Shown: in pieces, positions 35,101 through 46,100 of the stretch
How the letters are laid out: each line of letters begins with the position of its first letter
Position numbering within the stretch: the stretch's first letter is position 1
Source of the DNA: Tenacibaculum sp. 190524A02b
GTDB taxonomy: Bacteria > Bacteroidota > Bacteroidia > Flavobacteriales > Flavobacteriaceae
NCBI RefSeq assembly: GCF_964036645.1
Contig: NZ_OZ038525.1
Coordinates: forward strand, 2,068,501 to 2,132,500
Direction of reading: 5' to 3'
DNA: 64,000 bases
Translations under genes and position numbers: made by a program
The notes under the pieces: model-generated
The model's database searches: none
Told to the model about the DNA's origin: nothing
The model's input: the letters and a program-made list of their open reading frames with translations, nothing else

Positions 35101-36865
35101 CCACATCTCCATCTGCATCGTTTGTTGTAACTACATAATTATACGTATTCCCTTCATTTACAGTAGCTGCTGCTGTTGATGTAATGGTAGGTGCTGTATT
35201 GGTTGTTGTAAATGTTTGTACGCTACCTTCGGTAGTACCCGCACTATTAGTAGCATAGGCTACCACACTGTATTCACTATTAGCAATTAACCCCGTTAAC
35301 TCTTTAGTAAAAACCCCAGTAGTCCCTACAACCACTTGTTTTATAATTGTTGTTCCATTTACTTCTGCTAGTGTTGGAGTAGCATCTTCCGAGGTTAATG
35401 CATATACAAAACCTCTTTCTGTTATGGCATCTCCTCCATTTGCTGTTACTTCTGCATTTAATGTTGCTGTATTTACACCAATTAAACTTACTGTATTTGT
35501 AGTTACTGATGGAGCTACTTTTACTGTAATGGTAAAACTTTGTTGTGTAATTCCTCCATTACCATCATTAGCTTCTAATACCACATTATGCACTCCTGCA
35601 TTACCAGTACTATCTCCTGTTAATGTTGCTGATGGCAATGTTAACTTTCTTACTGTATATTTATCAAATTCAGTGATAAAAAGATTTCCTGAAGGATTTA
35701 TAGCTACTCCTATTGGTTGAGAAAGACTTGCAGATGTTCCATTGCCATTTACAATTCCAGAGGTACCAATGATTCCTGCTATGGTAATTACATCTCCATT
35801 CGGGGTAATTTTTCTAATAGCATGATTTTGTAAATCTGTCACATAAATATTCCCTACTTTGTCCTTAACCATTCCTGTAGGAGTATTAAATGTAGCATTT
35901 GTTCCATTTCCGTCTGTAGTTCCTGATACGCCCATTGTTCCTGCCAAAGTGGTTACATCTCCATTCGGTGTAATTTTACGAATGGTATGATTACCTCCTT
36001 CTGCCACGTATAAATTTTCTGAACTATCTATAATAATTCCATATGGGAAATGAAAACTAGCTGACGTTCCATTTGCATTTACAGTTCCTAAAGTTCCTTT
36101 TGTTCCCGCTATCGTAGTTACTTCTCCGCTTGGGGTAATTTTTCGAATGGCATGATTTCCTGTATCCGATACATAAAGATTACCAGAATTGTCAACTGTA
36201 ATCCCAACTGGCGAATTAAAACTAGCGGATGTTCCGTTTCCGTCTGCACTTCCTATACCTCCAGAACCTGCTATTGTTGTTACTTCTCCACTTGGGGTAA
36301 CTTTTCTAATGGAATGATTCCCTTGATCTGTTACATATAAATTACCAGAAGCATCAATAGTTAAACCAATCGGCAGATTAAATCTAGCAGACGTTCCATT
36401 TCCGTCTGTAGTTCCTGTAAAATCAGCTAAGCCTGCAAAGGTAGATACTTCACCATTTGGGGTAATTTTTCTGATGGTATGATTTCCATATTCTGCTATG
36501 TATAAATTTCCTGAAGCATCAAACACTATTGAACTTGGCTGTCCAAAAGTTGCTGCTGTACCAGTACCATCTACATGACCAAATGTCCCCGAAATACCTG
36601 CAAACGTAGTTACCTCTCCTCCACTTTTTGTTGCTAAACTTAGCCAATTGGGTTTCGTAGGTGCTGTTACGCTAACAACATCTCCATCAACATCACTAGC
36701 ATCAATCGTGTATGTATATATTTCTCCTTCTTTTACGGAAGTAATTGCCGTAGTTATAAAGTTTGGCACTGTGTTAGTTATTGTTTTTTTAGTACGCTGC
36801 GAAAAAGCATGACTTATAAAAAATAAGGTGACTAACATGGTTAGGAAAAAAGTAATTTTTCTCAT
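32135..36865 (-). CDS. Giant T9SS-sorted protein: split Ig-like domains with NHL propellers, MBG/YDG repeats
   Basis: A 1576-aa protein with a signal peptide (to about residue 22). First Ig/cadherin-like half (33-78, ending KPNWLSL), six NHL blades with recurring SGNLYIAD and NHxIRKITP motifs (84-410), second Ig half (412-450, LTGDS...HNVVLEANDGNGG), an FN3-like domain (450-555). The same split pair follows: Ig half 560-602, six blades 605-926, Ig half 927-966, then an FN3-like domain. After that an MBG-like domain from KTYGEANF, two YDG repeats (NKVYDGT), an MBG_2 domain and a T9SS sorting domain (LYPNPTSGIVNIKS). Predicted surface or secreted binding protein. Codons for repeated blades differ, so the repeats are old. 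Confidence 0.9.
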   Translation of the reverse strand: MRKITFFLTMLVTLFFISHAFSQRTKKTITNTVPNFITTAITSVKEGEIYTYTIDASDVDGDVVSVTAPTKPNWLSLATKSGGEVTTFAGISGTFGHVDGTGTAATFGQPSSIVFDASGNLYIAEYGNHTIRKITPNGEVSTFAGLADFTGTTDGNGTSARFNLPIGLTIDASGNLYVTDQGNHSIRKVTPSGEVTTIAGSGGIGSADGNGTSASFNSPVGITVDNSGNLYVSDTGNHAIRKITPSGEVTTIAGTKGTLGTVNANGTSASFHFPYGIIIDSSENLYVAEGGNHTIRKITPNGDVTTLAGTMGVSGTTDGNGTNATFNTPTGMVKDKVGNIYVTDLQNHAIRKITPNGDVITIAGIIGTSGIVNGNGTSASLSQPIGVAINPSGNLFITEFDKYTVRKLTLPSATLTGDSTGNAGVHNVVLEANDGNGGITQQSFTITVKVAPSVTTNTVSLIGVNTATLNAEVTANGGDAITERGFVYALTSEDATPTLAEVNGTTIIKQVVVGTTGVFTKELTGLIANSEYSVVAYATNSAGTTEGSVQTFTTTNTAPTITSTAAATVNEGNTYNYVVTTNDADGDVVTVTAITKPDWLSLTTTSNVTTIAGAPGTTGAIDGNGNDALFDRPIGTAVDASGNLYIADTNNHRIRKITPSGEVSTFAGSTQGFADGTGTAAQFRSPRGIVIDASGNLYIADNNNHRIRKITPAGVVTTLAGSTQGYTDGTGVAAQFYFPSGLTIDKSGNLYVADQLNHRIRKVTPTGVVSTFAGSTAGFTNGNGTSAQFNEPFSIDIDASGSMYVVDRLNHSIRKITSSGEVSTLAGNGTGGFADGNGASAQFNSPFDVALDVYGNVYVADFINHRIRKITTTGEVSTVAGTGTVGNTNGAATEATFNFPAGLDVDTYGNIYVADYYGHAIRKITAPIITLTGDTKGSEGNHNVVLEANDGNGGVVQQTFTIEVKAKPTVVTGTVNMIAKNGATLQGTVINDGGATITERGFVYALTANDASPTLAEVNGTTVKKVLVSGTTETFNSAITGLENNRAYSVIAYATNMVGTTEGEVKTFNTLHISFEAVTKTYGEANFDLAAGSNSSGSISYAIVEGGTGSAELSGVNNATVNIGNAGTVTIRATQAAAGNFSTGSQDMTLTIEKATLTITPKQQTKTYGSNYTLTNMVSYTGFVNGDNAGDLAATPTVISLSDLEGNTTAGVNTYTEVLSVAAFTDSNYEITFGKGNFEITTKQLSVEDITGANKVYDGTITASVIGTANLVGVINSDNVSLAGTPVHNFVKATIGTNIEITTTGYSLTGADAYNYTVKQPNLSATITAKELEIVGLQGVNKVYDGTTNALATGTASLSGVIDGETVSVIGTPVYTFASKNVGLGIAITTTGYSLTGTDTSNYILTQPSLSGAITAKLITVTADAKTKEKGAEDPELTYQITTGELVGVDDFSGSLEREEGEEVGDYVIRQGTLAVSDNYSITYKEALFTITKALSIREFSVNTDITLYPNPTSGIVNIKSEKGIAINKVVLYNVLGRALNTFNKEVLDISTLKAGTYILRIETEKGVGVKRIVKD

Positions 36866-37320
36866 AGTAGTAACTAATAGTTTTAAGTGTTTATAAGTGT
36901 TTTTTAGGAATGTCTTAAAGATTTTAATCTTTGAGAGTAATTAAATTTATATAAAGTAGTAAACAACCGTTTATCATTTACTAGTTGTATTTTGTTTTTT
37001 CTTTTATAAATTTTTACAAAGCCTGCTAGCAACTTTATATCAAACAGTAACCATGGTAAAAATACATAAGTAGTTTTCATCATAAATTATTTAAAGTTAA
37101 TGACTCAAATGGTTCTAGTTAGTGTTGATTTTATGGCGTCTTAAAAACCCAATAATTTTGCTGTATTACTGTTTACAAAATTGCCGCAAATCTAAAATTA
37201 AAATATATCTACATATTAAAAATGTGAAGTTTAGAGCTTTTTTTGTGAAGTTTAAGGCTTTTATTTTTGATAAGATTTCAAAAAACATACTAAACAAAAA
37301 CTCTTTTTAAATAACTGATC

Positions 37321-37361
37321 TTTGTACACGTTTTTTTTCTCGCAACTTTTTCGTGTACAAA
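37321..37361. repeat. 10-bp perfect inverted repeat around a T-rich spacer
   Basis: TTTGTACACG (37321-37330) and CGTGTACAAA (37352-37361) with a 21-nt T-rich spacer. Could be a protein-binding site, a cruciform or mobile-element ends. Confidence 0.6.
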
Positions 37362-37390
37362 ACACAGGACATATAGAACCTTAAAGATCT

Positions 37391-37424
37391 CAGACCTCAT
37401 AGGTTTTGAAATCTATGAGGTCTG
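37391..37424. repeat. Palindromic hairpin element upstream of the dapA terminator side
   Basis: CAGACCTCATAG pairs perfectly with CTATGAGGTCTG around GTTTTGAAAT, followed by GGATTTTT. It may serve as the dapA terminator on neither strand alone. The sequence type (ACCTCATAGG...CTATGAGGT) looks like a dispersed palindromic repeat rather than a one-off. Confidence 0.6.
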
Positions 37425-37483
37425 GATTTTTACAATTTAGTTAGTTCGTCATTAAAAAAAGGTATAGTAGTGTATTACACCTT

Positions 37484-38359
37484 TTATAAACTATCTATAA
37501 AGTTTGATATTTTGTTTTGTAATGCTTCTGATGCTGGAACTAAAGGTAACCTTACTACATCTGATGTAATATTCAGCTTTTTTAATACTGATTTAATTCC
37601 TGCTGGATTATTTTCTTCAAAAATATAATCTACAATATCCATTAATTTATAATGAATTTCATAAGCTTCTTTATTTTTTCCTTCTAACCCTAATTGAATC
37701 ATTGTAGAAAACTCTTTAGGTAATCCTTGCCCTATAACAGAAATTACTCCTGCTCCACCAGCTAAAACAACTCCTAGTGTTAAATCATCATCTCCAGAAA
37801 TAATTAAAAAGTCTTCAGGTTTGTCTCTCAACAATGCATAATACTGTTGCTGATTATTTCCAGCTTCTTTTACCCCAACAATATTTTCAAAGTCTCTTGC
37901 CAAACGTAAAGTAGTTTCTGGCGACATATTTTTTGCTGTTCTTCCAGGCACATTATATACTATTACAGGTTTGGGACTTGCTTCAGCTACTGCTTTGAAA
38001 TGCTGGTAAAAGCCTTCTTGTGTAGGTTTACTATAATAAGGAGCTACCGATAAGATTCCGTCTATTTCAGACAAGTCAATAGTTTGAAGCTCTTCTACAA
38101 CAGTTTGTGTATTATTTCCTCCAACTCCTAATACTAAAGGTAAACGTTTATTATTCTCTTCTGCTACTACTTTTATAATTTGCTCTTTCTCTTGTTTAGT
38201 TATTGTAGCACTCTCTCCAGTAGTTCCGTTTATTACTAAATAATTGGTACCATTGTCAATATTATAATTAACTAATTTTCTTAGCGCATTATAGTCTACA
38301 CTTAAATCTTCATTAAATGGAGTTACTAAAGCAACTCCCATTCCTACGAACTTTTGCAT
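37484..38359 (-). CDS. dapA: 4-Hydroxy-tetrahydrodipicolinate synthase
   Basis: Condenses pyruvate and aspartate semialdehyde, the first step to lysine and diaminopimelate. The 291-aa sequence has [15 protein letters not shown], the [10 protein letters not shown] loop, [15 protein letters not shown] with the active Tyr, [12 protein letters not shown] and the Schiff-base Lys in GVKEAGNN. Length is normal. It starts at the last base of the upstream gene's stop codon. It works in the same pathway as dapF at 51841. Confidence 0.96.
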   Translation of the reverse strand: MQKFVGMGVALVTPFNEDLSVDYNALRKLVNYNIDNGTNYLVINGTTGESATITKQEKEQIIKVVAEENNKRLPLVLGVGGNNTQTVVEELQTIDLSEIDGILSVAPYYSKPTQEGFYQHFKAVAEASPKPVIVYNVPGRTAKNMSPETTLRLARDFENIVGVKEAGNNQQQYYALLRDKPEDFLIISGDDDLTLGVVLAGGAGVISVIGQGLPKEFSTMIQLGLEGKNKEAYEIHYKLMDIVDYIFEENNPAGIKSVLKKLNITSDVVRLPLVPASEALQNKISNFIDSL

Positions 38360-38871
38360 TATACCTTTTTTAAAATCGTTAAGTATTTTTTTAACTCTTG
38401 ATTTAAGACTGCTTCATTATAAGTATCATCAGCTACTATCAAATCAAACAACCTATCGTCAATATTGGCAAAACCTGTTTTAAATTTTGCACGAGAGTAC
38501 AAAGTTATTACATTCGTATATAAATTTGACTGCTTTGTGTAATTTATAAGCAAGTCATAATCTTTTTTAACAAAGTTTTTTATATTGTCTGATTTCAAAC
38601 TTCCTTTAAAACCAATTGCTTCTTCAGTAAAAAGTCGATCATTTTCTTCTCCTTTTTTTACTTGTTCCTTATAAACTAAAAAAGTGATGTTTTCTTTTTT
38701 AAAAGGTAATTTGTTAGTTAAATTGGCTTCTATAACATTTATTAGCGATTCATTATCCAAAAGTATTGCAATCGTTTTTACTTTTTGTTGGTTTGGGGTT
38801 TTAGAAGATTGTTTTTCTATTAACTTATTATATTCTTTCTGAATAGAGTTCTGCTTTAGCTTTCCTATCAT
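38359..38871 (-). CDS. Conserved flavobacterial protein (probably DUF6913)
   Basis: A 170-aa cytoplasmic protein with a strongly charged N-terminus ([18 protein letters not shown]) and a Rossmann-like run of strands: [55 protein letters not shown] believe this matches DUF6913, which is often encoded with dapA in flavobacteria; I cannot confirm the number here. Translation is coupled to dapA (one-base stop/start overlap). Function unknown. Confidence 0.7.
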   Translation of the reverse strand: MIGKLKQNSIQKEYNKLIEKQSSKTPNQQKVKTIAILLDNESLINVIEANLTNKLPFKKENITFLVYKEQVKKGEENDRLFTEEAIGFKGSLKSDNIKNFVKKDYDLLINYTKQSNLYTNVITLYSRAKFKTGFANIDDRLFDLIVADDTYNEAVLNQELKKYLTILKKV

Positions 38872-38898
38872 CTTATCGTTTTCTTAGACTAAAATAAT

Positions 38899-39978
38899 TT
38901 ATTTCTCATCAATTTCCAGCACAATAAACTGGTTAAGTTGTTTCCCGTATTTCTGAAAATTATCATCTGAAACCAATAACAATGTTTGATTACCATTTGT
39001 TAATTTGGGGCCTAAGGTAATCCCTTCAATGTTATCAATAATAGTATCTGTCAAATTATTTTTTATACTACTAAAATCCAATAGTAGTTCTTTTTTTAAA
39101 GGTATATATTTTTCTTTTTTAAGAGACGTTATTGCTAACGTATTGGTAGACTCCTTTTCAACTGTAGCTTTAAAAATTCTTACCGTATTACCATAACTTC
39201 CGTATCCACTTTGATAAATTCTTTCAACTACAAAAAAAGTATTTTTATCGTACTCTAAAATAGCTGTTACTCCATTTAGGTTTACTTTTCCTTTAGATGG
39301 CTTGTCTATTTTTTCTAATTGATAAGCATATTGTTTAGTAGCTTTTTTTGTAGCTTTCTCAAAATAGGTGATTCTTATGGGGGATTGTGTTTCTTGAAAA
39401 GTAGGTTCTTCTCCATCTACCTCCAATGGAGCTTCCATAGCCACCCAAAAACCTTTAGCATCTATACTTTTTGCTGAACTTTCAAAAGTTCCATTATGTT
39501 TTGGCTTTCCTTCTTTAATATTTTTAAAATAACTAGGAATAGTAATTTCTTCTTTAAACCTTCCTTCCTTTGTTATTGCAAATACAGAAGGACTTTTACC
39601 CTTTCTTATAGAGCCTTCACTTACCAAACTTATTGTGTTTTCATCTTCTAAAAAAACAGATTCTAAATCTAATACATTGTTTTTATAGAATTGATTTATA
39701 GAATCTTGAAGAGAAATTAACTTAGTAAACTCAATACTAGTTACTTTATCGTCTTTGAAGTTGATATTCCCAACTAGTATTCTTGGGTTTTCTGCATCAT
39801 CAACCACCATGTAATAGTCATTATTAAAATAATCTATCCCAGATATTCCTCCTATAAGAAATTCTTCAAAAAGTAAAGAATCTTTAACTACATATTCATC
39901 AACAAATTTTAAACCTATTTTAGATTTATTACAAGCTGAGATTATCAATAACACCAGAAAAAACACGTTGTTCCTCAT
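38899..39978 (-). CDS. Phytase-like/esterase-like domain lipoprotein
   Basis: A 359-aa protein with a lipoprotein signal (lipobox near IISAC, Cys16) and a beta-propeller-like sequence typical of the 'esterase-like activity of phytase' family (PF13449): ISGIDYFNNDYYMVVDDA, LESVFLEDENTISLVSEGS, FWVAMEAPL, FFVVERIYQSGYGSYGNTVRIF and NIEGITLGPKLTNGNQTLLLVSDDNF. Family activity is poorly defined. Exposed on a membrane face by lipidation. It reads into the DUF6913-dapA pair with a 27-bp gap. Confidence 0.82.
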   Translation of the reverse strand: MRNNVFFLVLLIISACNKSKIGLKFVDEYVVKDSLLFEEFLIGGISGIDYFNNDYYMVVDDAENPRILVGNINFKDDKVTSIEFTKLISLQDSINQFYKNNVLDLESVFLEDENTISLVSEGSIRKGKSPSVFAITKEGRFKEEITIPSYFKNIKEGKPKHNGTFESSAKSIDAKGFWVAMEAPLEVDGEEPTFQETQSPIRITYFEKATKKATKQYAYQLEKIDKPSKGKVNLNGVTAILEYDKNTFFVVERIYQSGYGSYGNTVRIFKATVEKESTNTLAITSLKKEKYIPLKKELLLDFSSIKNNLTDTIIDNIEGITLGPKLTNGNQTLLLVSDDNFQKYGKQLNQFIVLEIDEK

Positions 39979-40090
39979 ATAAAAACCTCTTTATAAAATA
40001 ATTAGAATTTTAAAAAACACAAAAATACTACTTTATATCTGTAAGGGTGCTTTTTTTATTCGTCTAAACAAGCAAGAGATTTAGAAACCC

Positions 40091-40480
40091 ATGAAGAAAT
40101 ACATCCCCATAGTATTAAAGTTAATAGCTGCTATTATAATGCTCCAAACTTTGTTTTTTAAGTTTTCTGGTGCTCAGGAAAGTGTTGATTTGTTCACTAA
40201 GGTAGCCGGTTCAAACGAAGCCATCATAAGAATTGGAACTGGTATTTTAGAATTAATTGCTGCTGCACTATTATTCATCCCAAGTAAAACATGGTTAGGA
40301 GCATTTTTAACAATTGGTTTAATGGGTGGTGCCATTATGAGTCATATTACCAAAATTGGTATTGTACATAATAATGATGGTGGTACTTTATTTATACTAG
40401 CTATTATTACATTAGTTTCTGGAATGATATTAATGTACTTACACAAAAAAGAGATTCCTTATTACAATAAAATTTTGTAA
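40091..40480 (+). CDS. DoxX-like small membrane protein
   Basis: A 129-aa protein with four hydrophobic helices: VLKLIAAIIMLQTLFFKFSG, then a short soluble stretch with RIGTGILELIAAALLFIP, GAFLTIGLMGGAIMSHITKIG and LFILAIITLVSGMILMYL. It fits the DoxX/DoxD family, whose members are small membrane proteins of varied redox-related or unknown role. The FKFSGAQES start matches family form. Monocistronic and divergent from the phytase-like gene. Confidence 0.8.
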   Translation: MKKYIPIVLKLIAAIIMLQTLFFKFSGAQESVDLFTKVAGSNEAIIRIGTGILELIAAALLFIPSKTWLGAFLTIGLMGGAIMSHITKIGIVHNNDGGTLFILAIITLVSGMILMYLHKKEIPYYNKIL

Positions 40481-40501
40481 TTAATTGTTTGTTTAATTGT
40501 T

Positions 40502-40540
40502 AAACCCTCAGTTTTTTTTTAAAATTAAAACTGAGGGTTT
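40502..40540. terminator. Long hairpin after the DoxX gene
   Basis: AAACCCTCAGTTT pairs with AAACTGAGGGTTT; the loop is T- and A-rich. It sits between convergent genes (stops at 40480 and 40583) and can end transcripts from either side. Confidence 0.75.
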
Positions 40541-40582
40541 ATTAGATTTAAAAAAATATTTTTTTTTAAAAAAACCTGACTC

Positions 40583-41050
40583 TTAATTAACTGAAATATA
40601 AATTGCTACTTCACCATTTTTAGGATTTTTTGCTTTCTCTCCATACAACTCAAAATCTGCTTTATAAGTTCTATTCAAGTCCATATTCCATATTTCTACC
40701 CATTTATTTATTACAACATCATTGGTTAAGTCTCCCGTTGCTTTAAACTCATTATAGTCAGATTTAGGTATAGTTAGTCCAACCATTCCATTCGGAATGG
40801 TATTTAAATCTGGAACAATAAAGCCTAAAACAGTATCATAAGGTTTGGTATGGTCTGATTCATAATTTGTATAAACCGCGCATATGGTATCATCAATTCT
40901 ATTTTTAACTAATCCATACATATCAGTATTCATAAACTGTTGCCATAAGTTAGGAATATCTTTAGCTGCTTGACCATTTTCATTGGTAGTTCTTACAGAG
41001 ATTCCTACTACATTAAATGTTTCTTTTTGTACTACTTTCATTTTATACAT
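40583..41050 (-). CDS. GyrI-like/AraC effector-binding domain protein
   Basis: A 155-aa protein with the SHS2-type effector-binding fold: FNVVGISVRTTNENGQAAKDIPNLWQQF, ICAVYTNYESDHTKPYDTVLGF, VGLTIPKSDYNEFKATG, IWNMDLNRTYKADFELYGEK and VAIYISVN. Such stand-alone domains bind small molecules or proteins. It follows the WYL regulator by 27 bp, so it may sense a ligand for the same circuit. MYKMKV is chosen as start; MKVVQ three codons later is also possible. Confidence 0.8.
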   Translation of the reverse strand: MYKMKVVQKETFNVVGISVRTTNENGQAAKDIPNLWQQFMNTDMYGLVKNRIDDTICAVYTNYESDHTKPYDTVLGFIVPDLNTIPNGMVGLTIPKSDYNEFKATGDLTNDVVINKWVEIWNMDLNRTYKADFELYGEKAKNPKNGEVAIYISVN

Positions 41051-41077
41051 TTTTAAAGTTTATACAAAACTAAATAG

Positions 41078-41800
41078 CTACTGTGACAGCCCTTTGTCAA
41101 GGGTTTTTAAATATTTCTCCTTACAAAGTTCAAAATACTGTTCTAGTGTCATTTGATGTGATTCAAAGGTAATTGCTGTTTCTATAGTTTTTTGAATAGA
41201 ATCTACCCTAAAAGCTCTAAACTCTTTTCTAAGTTTACAAAAAGCTATCAATACCCAATTTTGATTGGTACTGTATAAAGCAAAAGGTTCTATACTACGT
41301 TTAGTGAAGTTATTTTCTAATGATAAATACTCAATCTGAAGAACTCTAAAACCAGTAATTGCTGATTGTATTTGCATTAAAAATGTACTAGTCCTTTCTT
41401 CTTCTTTATTAGCCCTAAAAAGAACTCTTTTAGATAATAAATCTACTTTATCTTTTTGAGAATACCTGAGTACTGCTTTTATTTTAGTGATCGCTTTTTT
41501 ATAATTTTCAGCTAACGATGCATCTTTATCTTTTATCATTAACTGTTCTGCTGTAATTAAAGCATTGGCTTCTTCTTCTGAAAACATTACAGGAGGAAGC
41601 TGATATCCTTCTATTAGAGAATATCCTTTTCCTTCCTCTGTCACAATTGGAACTCCTGAATTTTCAAGCGTTCTAATATCTCTATATATGGTACGCTTAC
41701 TTACTCCATATTTCTCTGCTAGGTATCCAGCTGTAATAATTCTTTTTGATTGTAATTCGGTTAGAATTTGAGTTAACCTAGTAATTCTTGGTTTTTCCAT
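41078..41800 (-). CDS. YafY-type HTH/WYL-domain transcriptional regulator
   Basis: A 240-aa protein. N-terminal HTH_11 (ITAGYLAEKYGVSKRTIYRDIRTLENSGVPIVTEEGKGYSL, about 20-60), a helical linker, then a WYL domain (LQIEYLSLENNFTKRSIEPFALYSTNQNWVLIAFCKLRKEFRAFRVDSI) of the kind that binds ligands or nucleic acid. Operon neighbours are a lysoplasmalogenase (2 bp upstream) and the GyrI-like protein. Often linked to stress or defence regulation; no defence genes are nearby. Confidence 0.88.
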   Translation of the reverse strand: MEKPRITRLTQILTELQSKRIITAGYLAEKYGVSKRTIYRDIRTLENSGVPIVTEEGKGYSLIEGYQLPPVMFSEEEANALITAEQLMIKDKDASLAENYKKAITKIKAVLRYSQKDKVDLLSKRVLFRANKEEERTSTFLMQIQSAITGFRVLQIEYLSLENNFTKRSIEPFALYSTNQNWVLIAFCKLRKEFRAFRVDSIQKTIETAITFESHQMTLEQYFELCKEKYLKTLDKGLSQ

Positions 41801-41802
41801 GT

Positions 41803-42459
41803 TTATTCACTTTTTGCAATCATGGCCTTGCATATGAAATATTGTGATATGATATATAGGATAATAATAGCAATATCAAATAAATGTTTAGGTGTATAGA
41901 AATTATTTAAGGCAATTAAACTATCTGATGCTATAAATAAAATAGCACCTAATAACAACCATGAATTAGCTATTGATTTTTCTTGACGAAAGTTCAATAA
42001 AGCCGCTGTTCCAAATGTTGCAATGGTAACTCCATAAACAAGTACAGGAATTAACATTTCTCCAAGATTTTCAATTATTAAGTATAATAAACCTACAAAC
42101 AACAACACAAAAGGAATTGCGGAAGTAATCATCTTAGAAGTCAAATCTTTCTCTAAAAAGCTAGTAGTTATTTTTATATAAATTATGTGAGCAAAAAGAA
42201 AAGCTCCTAATCCAAAAACAAAAAAGCTTTCTTTGTCTAAAAGAAAAACATCACCCCAGAACGAAAAAAACAAACCACTCACAAACCAAAAGTTTGGCTT
42301 TTTTACAGATAATAAATAAACAATTACCAAAGTAGTCATCAATAAAGGCTTAAAAATCATTTCTATGATTTTTGTTTGTGTGATTACTGCATATACATCT
42401 ACCATAGCAACTATTAAAAATAATAGCGTAGCTATAATTATTTTAGTTTGTTTTGTCAT
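41803..42459 (-). CDS. Lysoplasmalogenase-like membrane protein (YhhN family)
   Basis: A 218-aa polytopic protein with about eight hydrophobic helices and YhhN signatures: SVKKPNFWFVSGLFFSFWGDVFLL with the conserved Asp, FVFGLGAFLFAHIIYI, and GAILFIASDSLIALNNFY with the second Asp. The family hydrolyses vinyl-ether bonds of lysoplasmalogens in the membrane. It is upstream of and nearly touching the WYL regulator gene. Confidence 0.85.
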   Translation of the reverse strand: MTKQTKIIIATLLFLIVAMVDVYAVITQTKIIEMIFKPLLMTTLVIVYLLSVKKPNFWFVSGLFFSFWGDVFLLDKESFFVFGLGAFLFAHIIYIKITTSFLEKDLTSKMITSAIPFVLLFVGLLYLIIENLGEMLIPVLVYGVTIATFGTAALLNFRQEKSIANSWLLLGAILFIASDSLIALNNFYTPKHLFDIAIIILYIISQYFICKAMIAKSE

Positions 42460-42751
42460 TTAAATTATCTTTTTATTTATTTAACACACTATATATCAAA
42501 GTTAAAACTTCCTAAAAATAATAAATGGTATTAATAAAAATTGTTTCACTTACTATTCAAATCTTTAGAAACACATTAAAACTCCAATCATCTGAATATA
42601 AGAACCTATCCTACCTATTAAAAAGCCCTTTCTCATTTCCTCCATATTAAATGAAAAGCTTCTAACAAGCATCCCAACAAAAAAAAGTAATAAACCTATT
42701 AATAATATCTTTATTACTTTTATCTTTTAGTTTCATATTGAAGTGATTTAA
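42460..42751. other. Gap holding a frameshifted small open frame
   Basis: About 290 bp between ligA's stop and the lysoplasmalogenase start. On the minus strand an ATG at 42734-42736 opens a frame of 24 codons that ends after a run of eight T. With one T fewer it would join a second frame and give about 55 codons (MKLKDKSNKDIINRF... to ...MIGVLMCF, stop at 42565). Unsupported otherwise. Confidence 0.35.
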
Positions 42752-45350
<2,599 letters not shown>

Positions 45351-45503
45351 TGAAGTATTTTGACGCTAATTTAAGGAAAACTTTTCGTAGATTCTCCCCA
45401 CGCTATTCATTAGGTAGAATGAAAGAGTTATTTTGTATTTAAGATTTTTAACCAAAAGTCAAAAAATCAAACTTTTACTACCTACTAAACCTTTTCCAAA
45501 CAA

Positions 45504-45532
45504 AAAGCCAAAGCAATTTGCCTCGGCCTTTT
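45504..45532 (-). terminator. Terminator of the lipocalin-like gene
   Basis: On the minus strand AAG-CCGAGGCAA pairs with TTGCTTTGGCTT (one bulge and two wobbles), followed by TTTTT. It lies 25 bp after the stop at 45557. Confidence 0.6.
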
Positions 45533-45556
45533 AAATCAAACAGAATGATGATTTAT

Positions 45557-45931
45557 TTACTTTATTAACTTCATTGTATACACAATATTGTCTTCTATAG
45601 TTGAAAATAATAACTCTTTGTCTGTTAACTGCATAATTTTGAAATTATCAATCTCTCCTTCATTTTCAAAATGAATTACTTTTTTATCTTCACTAAACTT
45701 CCATTGACCTTTTTTTTCACTTTTACGCATTACTAATTGATAGTTTCCGTCATTGTTAAAAACCATCCAGCTATTTTGGCAATCAGAAAAATCTTCTTTT
45801 TGCTCACCTATTGCTAATGACTCTATCTGCCATTTACCTGAGGTTAAACATGTTTTTTTCTGGATTTCTTGTGAAGATACTAACGTTGAAAAACTAAGCA
45901 AAAATGCAATTAATAAGATTGCTTTTTTCAT
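45557..45931 (-). CDS. Secreted lipocalin-like protein
   Basis: A 124-aa protein with a signal peptide (cleavage near LVSSQ-EI) and a short lipocalin-like pattern: SGKWQIESLAIGEQ, MVFNNDGNYQLVMRKSEKKGQWKFSEDKKVIHFE, split as NDGNYQLVM and KGQWKFSEDKK, and ILLFSTIEDN-type last strand. The GxW motif and KGQWKF strand are typical of the lipocalin-like Bacteroidota families. Two Cys residues could form a disulfide. Ligand unknown. Confidence 0.72.
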   Translation of the reverse strand: MKKAILLIAFLLSFSTLVSSQEIQKKTCLTSGKWQIESLAIGEQKEDFSDCQNSWMVFNNDGNYQLVMRKSEKKGQWKFSEDKKVIHFENEGEIDNFKIMQLTDKELLFSTIEDNIVYTMKLIK

Positions 45932-45961
45932 TATTCTTGGGGAATTTGGGGGTTAATATTC

Positions 45962-45992
45962 CAAATTTAATAAAAAAACTTAAAAACAACAA
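45962..45992 (-). promoter_or_regulatory. Promoter of the lipocalin-like gene
   Basis: On the minus strand two overlapping TTG triplets (45987-45992), 17 or 20 bp of spacer, then TAAATTTG (45962-45969), a perfect TAnnTTTG, about 31 bp before the ATG. Confidence 0.6.
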
Positions 45993-46100
45993 GTGTTAAG
46001 TCTGTTAAAATTGTTACATATAAAATAACATTTCTTATATTTCTTTAGGTCATTTATTTATAGGTTTATCTTCATTAATAAAACAGAATACTATACTAAA

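Larger units (their letters stand above)
36866..37483. other. Long intergenic region with two inverted repeats
   Basis: About 620 bp between the start of the NHL gene and the stop of dapA. It contains a 10-bp inverted repeat (37321-37361) and a 12-bp palindromic hairpin (37391-37424). No credible gene is visible; the plus-strand open frame at 37122-37310 has no supporting features. Confidence 0.6.

Noticed and set aside
34761..35138. Plus-strand frames opposite the NHL repeats
   Set aside because: They arise from the repeated codon pattern of the propeller blades on the other strand.
37122..37310. 62-codon frame upstream of dapA side
   Set aside because: Lys/Phe/Ile-rich low-complexity translation typical of AT-rich intergenic DNA.
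37321..37424. CRISPR array
   Set aside because: Only single palindromes, with no regular repeats and spacers; no cas genes anywhere in the window.
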